A DNA stretch of 5,535 nucleotides, from positions 1 to 5,535 of the forward strand of contig JAITPS010000236.1 in NCBI GenBank assembly GCA_031289325.1, written 5' to 3'. Made by a program: the position numbers and the translations under genes. Under the pieces are notes generated by a model that was not told the origin of the DNA, made no database searches, and worked only from the letters and a program-made list of their open reading frames with translations. Below, one piece after another: positions 1 to 4,805 of the stretch (within the stretch, counting starts at the first letter, position 1; each line of letters starts with the position of its first letter). Source of the stretch: Candidatus Methanovirga meridionalis. GTDB lineage: Archaea; Methanobacteriota; Methanobacteria; Methanobacteriales; Methanobacteriaceae.

Positions 1-100
1 ATATTAATCAAATTGTATTTATATTAATCAAATTGTATTTATATTAATCAAATTGTATTTATATTAATCAAATTGTATTTATATTAATCAAATTGTATTT
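1..100. repeat. Perfect 20-bp tandem repeat, five copies, open at the left edge
   Basis: The unit atattaatcaaattgtattt occurs five times in a row without a mismatch (1-20, 21-40, 41-60, 61-80, 81-100). The next bases (atatta) begin a sixth unit and then diverge. The window opens exactly at a unit boundary, so the array probably continues to the left. There are no unique spacers, so it is not a CRISPR array. The unit resembles a single-copy stretch at about 1919-1938 inside the composite element, which suggests the array is an amplified piece of that element. Perfect identity points to recent expansion or homogenisation, or possibly an assembly effect. Confidence 0.97.
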
Positions 101-217
101 ATATTATTTAAAATTTAAAATTATTGATTTTTATAAATTGATATTTAAAATTGAATAATTTAATAAAAAAAATTTATTATTCAAAATTTAAGGACTTTTT
201 CATAATGACTATAATTG
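81..217 (+). repeat. Composite AT-rich intergenic element, copy C (20-bp module expanded)
   Basis: This stretch aligns in the same orientation with copy B. Positions 81-123 match 1919-1961 at 40 of 43 bases, including an exact 26-base match (98-123 with 1936-1961). The middle (about 141-168) resembles the 30-bp module region of copy B. Positions 181-216 match 2093-2128 with about 5 mismatches in 36, ending in gactataatt. Its left part is amplified as the 20-bp array at 1-100. It lies about 77 bp beyond the stop codon of the minus-strand permease gene. A run of eight A at 165-172 would be a T8 tract in that gene's RNA sense and could act as an archaeal oligo-T terminator, although such runs are common in DNA this AT-rich. 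Function unknown. Confidence 0.8.
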
Positions 218-247
218 TTATTACCAATTTGAGAGAACCTTTTTATT

Positions 248-302
248 CATAAAATATTATCCATAAAATATTATTGTATTATTCATAACTGTATTATTCA
301 TA
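248..302. repeat. Two short tandem duplications at the permease stop codon
   Basis: The 13-mer cataaaatattat occurs at 248-260 and 262-274. The 12-mer gtattattcata occurs at 276-287 and 291-302, and its second copy spans the stop codon of the permease gene. They look like small slippage duplications, and the overlap could have changed the last residues of the gene slightly. No function is implied. Confidence 0.7.
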
Positions 303-1415
303 TCTTATTGCTTCAGTTGGGGGAAGTTTAATGGCTCTGTATGCAGGATAAAATGCTCCGATTAATCCTACAGTAATAGCTATTATGAATGCATTTATGA
401 ATATCCCAATTGTAAATATTGGAGTCATTCCTTGCAAAATATTAAGATATTTCAATAATTCTACTCCAATGATCCCTACTATTGAACCTACAATTGCAGC
501 TGTTATTGTTAAAACTAAAGATTCTCCTAAAATCATTAGCAAAATTCTTCTTTTTTTCCATCCCATAGCTTTTAGAACACCTAATTCTCGTGTTCTCTCA
601 TATACTGATGTTATAGTAGTGTTGATAATTCCTATTGCCCCAATAATAATAGCTAAAAGTGAAATTCCAAGTGAAGCAGAATTAACTATATTTAATGTTT
701 GAGTCATTGTTCCTAAATCTGAAATTGATCTTATCACATTAACTTCATCACCATACTGACTTTCAATTCTTTTAGTTATAATATCCATATCACTACTTTT
801 ATCTAATTTTGCATAAACAGCACTAACCTCATTTAGATTATGACTAAGGTTTTGAACATTCGTAAGTGATGTAAATGCTGAATTATCTTGTAATTGATCT
901 CCCGTTTCAGATATCCCCTCAACTTTAAAATTTTGATTATTTACAGTCAATGTATCATCAATGGTTTTATTTAATTTATCAGCAGTTAATTTACCTAAAA
1001 CTATCTCATTATATCCTTCATTAAAAATTCTCCCTTCAATAATTTCCAATTTTGTAAATCCAGTATCTTGTGAATTGATTCCAATAAGCCTAAAGTAAGG
1101 ATCATTTTCCACATTAAAAATTCCAATATATGCTCCTGTAACTGCAGCAATCCCATCAATATTTTTTATTTTATCAATCCAATCTTCATTCAACGAAGCA
1201 AAACCTAAAATTGAAGTAGGACTACTTTCTTTTGACATTATTGAAAAATCAGCTCCATCAGCATGTAATGTTTCATCTAAGGTGGATACTAATCCAGCAG
1301 TCACTGCTCCTAAAACTACAATTGTAGCTATTCCAATACCTATCCCAACAATAGCTAAAATGGCTCTAACTTTACTTCGAAATGGATTTTTTAAAATGAT
1401 TCCTAAAAAAGACAT
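294..1415 (-). CDS. MacB/FtsX-family ABC transporter permease
   Basis: Membrane permease subunit of an ABC transporter of the MacB/LolC/FtsX superfamily, which typically pairs with a separate LolD/MacB-like ATPase. The substrate cannot be read from sequence. The 373-residue protein has the family layout: a first membrane helix at about 17-40 after the typical start FLGIILKNPFRSKVRA, a large extracytoplasmic domain (about 45-240), then three helices at about 245-268, 293-322 and 335-356. The cytoplasmic loop ERTRELGVLKAMGWKKRR (273-290) is the hallmark ATPase-coupling segment. The C-terminus, YPAYRAIKLPPTEAIRYE, is also characteristic. The ORF can be extended to a GTG at 1451 (12 more residues), but that codon has no Shine-Dalgarno, whereas ATG 1415 has GAGGGA 8 nt upstream and gives the usual family N-terminus. 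No ATPase gene lies on either side within the window. Family is certain; function is open. Confidence 0.93.
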   Translation of the reverse strand: MSFLGIILKNPFRSKVRAILAIVGIGIGIATIVVLGAVTAGLVSTLDETLHADGADFSIMSKESSPTSILGFASLNEDWIDKIKNIDGIAAVTGAYIGIFNVENDPYFRLIGINSQDTGFTKLEIIEGRIFNEGYNEIVLGKLTADKLNKTIDDTLTVNNQNFKVEGISETGDQLQDNSAFTSLTNVQNLSHNLNEVSAVYAKLDKSSDMDIITKRIESQYGDEVNVIRSISDLGTMTQTLNIVNSASLGISLLAIIIGAIGIINTTITSVYERTRELGVLKAMGWKKRRILLMILGESLVLTITAAIVGSIVGIIGVELLKYLNILQGMTPIFTIGIFINAFIIAITVGLIGAFYPAYRAIKLPPTEAIRYE

Positions 1416-1423
1416 GTATCTTA

Positions 1424-1429
1424 TCCCTC
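1424..1429 (-). promoter_or_regulatory. Shine-Dalgarno deciding the permease start
   Basis: On the minus strand GAGGGA lies 8 nt before ATG 1415, while the alternative upstream GTG at 1451 is preceded only by AT-rich sequence. This selects the 373-residue form of the permease. Confidence 0.75.
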
Positions 1430-1472
1430 TATTTAATACTAATTTAGTCACTTGATTTTATCTTTTCATAGC

Positions 1473-1521
1473 TATAACTAATTATATTATTATTTGATTT
1501 AATTGTTATAACTAATTATAT
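1473..1521 (-). promoter_or_regulatory. 15-bp direct repeat in the permease leader, possible operator pair
   Basis: The 15-mer tataactaattatat (plus strand) is found exactly at 1473-1487 and 1507-1521, 34 bp start to start. The copy at 1507-1521 overlaps the proposed TATA box (1517-1524); the other lies just downstream of the inferred transcription start. This is the layout of a repressor-controlled archaeal promoter, but no regulator gene is visible, and low-complexity DNA produces such repeats by chance more often than usual. Confidence 0.4.
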
Positions 1522-1524
1522 AAA
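1517..1524 (-). promoter_or_regulatory. Probable TATA box (box A) of the permease gene
   Basis: Minus strand reads TTTATATA within AATAATTTATATAATTAG, matching the methanogen box A consensus. A start site about 25 nt downstream would fall near 1495 and give a leader of roughly 80 nt before ATG 1415. The AT-rich background makes chance matches likely, so this is a candidate only. Confidence 0.45.
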
Positions 1525-1543
1525 TTATTTATTTAAATAAACA

Positions 1544-1558
1544 TGTTATAATATAACA
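1544..1558. promoter_or_regulatory. Perfect 15-bp palindrome upstream of the permease promoter
   Basis: TGTTATA-A-TATAACA is a perfect inverted repeat with a one-base centre, about 20 bp upstream of the proposed TATA box on the minus strand. A symmetrical site here suits a dimeric regulator. The related string gttataac also occurs at 1505-1512. No regulator gene is present, so the function is inferred from symmetry and position alone. Confidence 0.4.
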
Positions 1559-1583
1559 ATTTTGATAAAGTTTGATTTTGATA

Positions 1584-1830
1584 AAGTTCTTAATAAATAA
1601 TTTTTTTAAATCTTATAAATAACTTTTTTAAATCTTATAAATAGCTTTTTTAAATCTTATAAATAATTTTTTTAAATCTTATAAATAACTTTTTTAAATC
1701 TTATAAATAGCTTTTTTAAAAATGAATATTAATTTAAAATATTAATTTAAAATTAGTTATATTAATTAAAATAGATTTATATTATTTAAAATTTAAAATT
1801 ATAGAATTTAATAAAATAATATTTAAAATT
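1584..1830 (+). repeat. Composite AT-rich intergenic element, copy A (22-bp module expanded)
   Basis: Starts with aagttcttaataaataa followed by the 22-bp tandem array and then a 120-bp body (1711-1830). The body aligns without gaps with 1871-1990, 160 bp further on, at about 113 of 120 bases. The first 28 bases (1584-1611) match 1831-1858 exactly. Copy A ends where copy B begins, so the two are directly adjacent. Copy A has one 30-bp module (1801-1830) and lacks the terminal segment ending in gactataatt. No coding potential was seen. Confidence 0.85.
1601..1720. repeat. 22-bp tandem repeat, five copies plus a partial
   Basis: The unit, about cttttttaaatcttataaat plus two bases, repeats at 1601-1622, 1623-1644, 1645-1666, 1667-1688 and 1689-1710, with a 10-bp partial at 1711-1720. 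Variation occurs at the first base (T or C) and last base (A or G), and follows the order T..A, C..G, C..A and then again T..A, C..G, C. That gives a 66-bp higher-order period (three units), so growth probably included a three-unit duplication. Each unit carries a T6-7 tract followed by A3, spaced about two helical turns apart, so the DNA may be intrinsically curved. Confidence 0.93.
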
Positions 1831-2129
1831 AAGTTCTTAATAAATAATTTTTTTAAATTTTAATAAATAACTTTTTTAAGAATGAATATTAATCTAAAAT
1901 GTTAACTTAAAATTAGTTATATTAATCAAAATAGATTTATATTATTTAAAATTTAAAATTAAATAATTTAATAAAATAATATTTAAAATTATAGAATTTA
2001 ATAAAATAATATTTAAAATTATAGAATTTAATAAAAAAATATTTAAAATTATAGAATTTAATAAAAAAATATTTAAAATTAAAATTATCATTTCAAAATT
2101 TAAGAATTTTTCTATAAGGACTATAATTA
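1831..2129 (+). repeat. Composite AT-rich intergenic element, copy B (30-bp module expanded, most complete)
   Basis: This copy carries every module in order: head aagttcttaataaataa (1831-1847); one long 22-bp-type unit (1848-1870); the body (1871-1960), which includes a single-copy equivalent of the 20-bp module near 1919-1938; four 30-bp modules (1961-2080); and the tail (2093-2129) shared with copy C. The tail lies about 110 bp beyond the mmp17 stop codon, just as copy C's tail lies about 77 bp beyond the permease stop. Between the tail and mmp17 there is only AT-rich DNA, with aacaaagatata twice (2141-2152, 2165-2176) and an A6 run (2158-2163) that is a T6 tract in the mmp17 RNA sense and a weak terminator candidate. 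Confidence 0.85.
1961..2080. repeat. 30-bp tandem repeat, four copies
   Basis: Four 30-bp units, each beginning atagaattta (the first begins aaataattta) and ending atttaaaatt, lie at 1961-1990, 1991-2020, 2021-2050 and 2051-2080. The last two are identical, with ataaaaaaat in the middle where the first two have ataaaataat. A fifth, detached copy at 1801-1830 is identical to 1991-2020. Because 30 is divisible by three, the array keeps a minus-strand reading frame open as a 10-residue Ile/Leu/Asn repeat; this is a by-product of the repeat, not a gene. Confidence 0.95.
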
Positions 2130-2239
2130 ATATTAAAAACAACAAAGATATAAAACTAAAAAATAACAAAGATATACAACTTAAACTATATTTAAAGAAA
2201 TATTCTATTATATGATATTTTCAAAATTATATTATATTT

Positions 2240-2794
2240 TCAAACTTCAAGTTCTTTTATTAATTCTTTACATTTTAAAATCCATTCGTCCTTAATCATT
2301 TCATCAGTAGCTACAATAGCTACAATATCATTTTTAGATAGTTCTCTTAAAACCCTAAATCCTTCTGGAATAATTCTAAATATAGCATCAATAATTCTTA
2401 TTTTAAGATTTACTTTTGGAGAGAAAACAATACTATCCCTTAAAAAAGATACATCGCCATCAAGAATGATTGTATATCTATCTGGTTGATAAAGCTGATC
2501 TCTGGAAAAATCTCTCCACAACAATTTAAGAATATCAGGAAGATAGTTCTCATCAGAGATTTTTATAATAGTTTTATTTTCTTCTTTTTCATAAGTGACC
2601 TCTGCAACTTCACTTAATTTAATATGACTTGATGTTTTATCCATTTTTATAGCTATTATAAAAATAACTTCATTAGGATTAACAAAAGCTTTCATATTTT
2701 TAATTGATGGTGATAATTGAAGATCTTGAAGTATTTGTTTTATAATCATTTCATATACTTTAGCACCATCTTTATCATTACTTTGAACTATCAT
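2240..2794 (-). CDS. mmp17: Methanogenesis marker protein 17 (MCR activation complex subunit)
   Basis: A 184-residue soluble protein of the usual family length (about 185), with no signal peptide or membrane helix. Recognised by overall resemblance to MMP17: an acidic N-terminal half with beta-strand-like segments (NEVIFIIAIKM, 41-51), the stretch SDENYLPDILKLLWRDFSRD (80-99), the DRYTIILDGDVSFLRDS segment (105-121) and IDAIFRIIPEGFRVLREL (135-152). It has a single Cys (175), so it is unlikely to bind an iron-sulfur cluster alone. From the literature as recalled, MMP17 copurifies with MMP3, MMP7 and McrC in component A3a and forms part of the ATP-dependent MCR activation complex. It is the last gene of the cluster, 46 nt after the mmp15 stop. 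The only ribosome-site-like sequence is GTGAT, 3 nt before the ATG, so initiation may be weak or depend on read-through from mmp15. Confidence 0.88.
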   Translation of the reverse strand: MIVQSNDKDGAKVYEMIIKQILQDLQLSPSIKNMKAFVNPNEVIFIIAIKMDKTSSHIKLSEVAEVTYEKEENKTIIKISDENYLPDILKLLWRDFSRDQLYQPDRYTIILDGDVSFLRDSIVFSPKVNLKIRIIDAIFRIIPEGFRVLRELSKNDIVAIVATDEMIKDEWILKCKELIKELEV

Positions 2795-2840
2795 AAAATC
2801 ACATATTTATAGTATAAAATTCTATTTCTATCTTTATCCA

Positions 2841-4076
2841 CTATTTTTGTCTTTTACCCATTCCAGAAACTAAAAGTGCAGCACCAACAGCACCAATATA
2901 TTGAGAATATTCTGGAACTATAATATCTATTCCACCTAAAGTTTCACCAACAGCTTTTATAAGTCCTGAGATTAAAGAAGTTCCACCCACTTGAATTAAA
3001 GGTTCTCTTATATCAATCTCCTGAAGTTGTTGTTCATAAACCTGTTCAGCAACTGAATGACAAGCAGCCGCAGCAACATCTTCTTTTGATCCACCAGCAG
3101 CTAAGGTGGTGACTAAATCTTGAATACCAAAAACAATACAATAGCTATTAAGTAATGTATTCCTATAATCGCCTTTCATAGCTAATGGACCTAAATCCTT
3201 AATATCAACATCTAATCTCCTTGCAGTCATATCTAAAAATCTTCCAGATGCACCAGCACAAATTCCACCCATTGTAAAGTTATCAGGAATACCATCATTA
3301 ACTGTAATGACCTTATTATCCATCCCACCAATATCTAAAACTGTGGCTTCACCACTTTGATGTTTAGCTAAATAAACAGCTCCTTTAGCATTGACAGATA
3401 ATTCTTCTTGTATGAGTTCGGCATTGAATTTTTTACCTATGGTTAATCTACCATAACCAGTTGTTCCAATACCATCTAAATCATCCATAGAGTATCCTGT
3501 TTCATTAAAAGCTTCCTTAGCACCAATCTCAACAGATCCCATAATATCTTTAGTCGCTGTCCATCCAGTACCTATAATCTCATTTTTTTCCATCAAAACA
3601 ACTTTAGTGGTGGTTGAACCTGAATCAATACCAAGAGTAAGACCTTCTTGTTTTTCACGAGCAAGAATACTTTTTCGTGCTACAGTCGTGGTTAATGCTT
3701 CCATTCTAATGAAAAGCTCATCTGCTTTTGTTCTTTCAGTGAAAGAATAAGTAACAACAGGAATGCGAGTATTTTCTTGGATAAATCTCCTAACTTCATT
3801 TCTAACTAAAGCACCTTCTGCACATCTGAAACATGTAGCTATAAAAACCGCATCCACTTGAATTCTACCTTCAACAATAGCCATTGCTCTTGCAATGGTT
3901 AATCTTAGACTTGAACTTTCAGCACTAAACCCAAATTTTTTATAAGACTCATCAATATATGGTAAATCAATCTCAGGAATTACTATTTCACCACCAAAAG
4001 TATTAGCTGCCTTTTCAATCTCCTTTTGAATACCACTATACTCAGTACCACATGAAACCAAAGCTATTTTAACCAA
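2841..4076 (-). CDS. mmp15: Methanogenesis marker protein 15, BcrAD/HgdC-type ATPase
   Basis: A 411-residue protein with a methanogen-specific N-terminal domain (about 1-145) followed by an ASKHA ATPase domain related to the activators of 2-hydroxyacyl-CoA dehydratases and benzoyl-CoA reductase. Visible motifs are phosphate-1 GIDSGSTTTK (149-158), phosphate-2 VLDIGGMDNK (246-255), and adenosine-type IQVGGTSLISG (361-371). Cys273 (GGICAGASGRF) and Cys313 (NSYCIVFGIQD) fall where HgdC-type activators carry the two Cys that bind one [4Fe-4S] cluster across the dimer. The N-terminal domain adds Cys9, Cys82 and Cys85 (TCFRC). Expected role: ATP-driven delivery of low-potential electrons, with MCR activation the obvious target, though this is inferred. 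The start is TTG, with AAGGAGGA ending 7 nt upstream and the conserved MVKIALVSCGTEYSG N-terminus; the next Met is residue 65, too far inside. It begins 3 nt after the mmp5 stop. Confidence 0.94.
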   Translation of the reverse strand: MVKIALVSCGTEYSGIQKEIEKAANTFGGEIVIPEIDLPYIDESYKKFGFSAESSSLRLTIARAMAIVEGRIQVDAVFIATCFRCAEGALVRNEVRRFIQENTRIPVVTYSFTERTKADELFIRMEALTTTVARKSILAREKQEGLTLGIDSGSTTTKVVLMEKNEIIGTGWTATKDIMGSVEIGAKEAFNETGYSMDDLDGIGTTGYGRLTIGKKFNAELIQEELSVNAKGAVYLAKHQSGEATVLDIGGMDNKVITVNDGIPDNFTMGGICAGASGRFLDMTARRLDVDIKDLGPLAMKGDYRNTLLNSYCIVFGIQDLVTTLAAGGSKEDVAAAACHSVAEQVYEQQLQEIDIREPLIQVGGTSLISGLIKAVGETLGGIDIIVPEYSQYIGAVGAALLVSGMGKRQK

Positions 4077-4079
4077 TTA

Positions 4080-4529
4080 TTATTCCTCCTTATTATTTAA
4101 CCCATCTAAAAATGTATTAATCTTATTTACCATATCAATTGTTTCATCTCTATTATTTGGATAAATTAATTCAAGTGTAGGAACTCCTCTTTTTCTCATA
4201 TAAAAAGTAGACAATTCATTAGTTCTTGCACAACCAATACAACCAAAACCAAAAGGGGCTTTATCAATAATAATAGCTGCTTCAGCTTCATCTATTAATG
4301 GACCAATAATGGACATTCTTCCTCTAACCCCAGAAGGCACTTCAATAGCTGCATACTTTAATCCTTTAATTGGATCTTCTTCGCTTATGTTCATAGGCGG
4401 TGAGTCTATTTCAGGATCAATTACTTTTTTCCTAACAGCTTTCTGCAAAGCCAATGACTCATGCCCTTTTCTTTCAATCAAATCAGCTAAAATCAATGAA
4501 TTTGGCGGAAATATTGCTACTTTTACCAT
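4080..4529 (-). CDS. mmp5: Methanogenesis marker protein 5
   Basis: A 149-residue soluble protein, near the usual family size, with no membrane segment. Its recognisable blocks are the start MVKVAIFPPNSLILADLIER (1-20), DPEIDSPPMNI (38-48), PIKGLKYAAIEVPSGVRGR (53-71) and FGFGCIGCARTNEL (93-106). Cys97 and Cys100 form a CxxC pair, the only Cys in the protein, and could bind a metal or take part in redox chemistry. The following GVPTLELIYP (115-124) recalls a strand found in HgdB/BcrC-like subunits, an impression rather than a demonstrated homology. The biochemical function is unknown; family membership is firm. Start ATG 4529 is preceded by AAAAGGA with 11 nt spacing. The last codons contain the Shine-Dalgarno of mmp15, so the two proteins are probably made in a coupled way. 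Confidence 0.93.
   Translation of the reverse strand: MVKVAIFPPNSLILADLIERKGHESLALQKAVRKKVIDPEIDSPPMNISEEDPIKGLKYAAIEVPSGVRGRMSIIGPLIDEAEAAIIIDKAPFGFGCIGCARTNELSTFYMRKRGVPTLELIYPNNRDETIDMVNKINTFLDGLNNKEE
4084..4091 (-). promoter_or_regulatory. Strong Shine-Dalgarno of mmp15 inside the end of mmp5
   Basis: AAGGAGGA on the minus strand lies within the final codons of mmp5 (Asn-Lys-Glu-Glu-stop) and 7 nt before the TTG start of mmp15. It is the strongest ribosome site in the window, which fits its use with a poor start codon, and it fixes the mmp15 start at 4076. Confidence 0.88.
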
Positions 4530-4571
4530 TTTAACAGAATTCCTTTTTATTTATATTTATTAATTTATAGT

Positions 4572-4595
4572 TTTATAAAATTTTTTAATATATGG
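4572..4595 (-). promoter_or_regulatory. Possible promoter region of mmp5
   Basis: Two TATA-like strings lie on the minus strand: ATATATTA (about 4587-4594, preceded by AAAGTACC) and TTTATAAA (4572-4579). Either would place a start site between about 4550 and 4565, 20-35 nt before the mmp5 ATG. The 276-bp gap to mmp6 makes a separate promoter plausible, and no clear T-tract terminator follows mmp6, so read-through is also possible. Confidence 0.3.
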
Positions 4596-4681
4596 TACTT
4601 TCTTTAATTTTTATAACATATTAATTATATTAATAATGTGTGTAAAACCTTTTAAATATTCTTAAATCAAAATCTAACTTT

Positions 4682-4784
4682 TGAATGGATTAATTTTTGA
4701 ATGGATTAACTTTTGGATGAATTAACTTTTGAATGGATTAAAATTTGGATGAATTAACTTTGAATGGATTAATTTTTGAATGGA
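4682..4784. repeat. 16-bp tandem repeat between mmp6 and mmp5
   Basis: Six units and a partial of about tgaatggattaacttt lie at 4682, 4698, 4714, 4730, 4746 (15 bp) and 4761, with a truncated unit at 4777-4784. A tail fragment (taacttt, 4675-4681) precedes the first. Two forms of the 9-base core occur, TGAATGGAT (A) and TGGATGAAT (B), in the order A A B A B A A. The linker varies among taacttt, taatttt and taaaatt. The sequence is unrelated to the A/T-only repeats on the left side of the window. It ends about 20 bp beyond the mmp6 stop and about 150 bp before mmp5. It contains no spacers, so it is not a CRISPR array. Confidence 0.93.
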
Positions 4785-4805
4785 GTTTATTACTCTTCTC
4801 AAGAA

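Noticed and set aside
1..100. CRISPR array at the left edge
   Set aside because: The 20-bp units are directly adjacent with no unique spacers, and no cas gene is present.
385..702. Plus-strand 105-codon open frame
   Set aside because: It lies wholly antisense to the permease gene, which has clear family motifs, and its product resembles nothing recognisable.
1416..1451. N-terminal extension of the permease by 12 residues from GTG 1451
   Set aside because: No ribosome site precedes the GTG, whereas ATG 1415 has GAGGGA at 8 nt and yields the normal family N-terminus.
98..2129. Insertion sequence or composite transposon around the permease
   Set aside because: The flanking repeats are direct, A/T-only and internally tandem; there is no transposase, no terminal inverted repeat and no identifiable target-site duplication.
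1942..2169. Minus-strand 75-codon open frame encoding an Ile/Leu/Asn-rich, membrane-like repeat protein
   Set aside because: It is produced by the 30-bp A/T tandem array, whose length is a multiple of three. It has no Shine-Dalgarno, only repeat-derived composition, and the frame ends soon after the array.
4309..4563. Plus-strand 84-codon open frame
   Set aside because: It is antisense to mmp5, whose protein is a clear family match.
4682..4784. CRISPR array or attachment site between mmp6 and mmp5
   Set aside because: Units are contiguous, 15-16 bp long and lack spacers; no integrase or tRNA gene is nearby.
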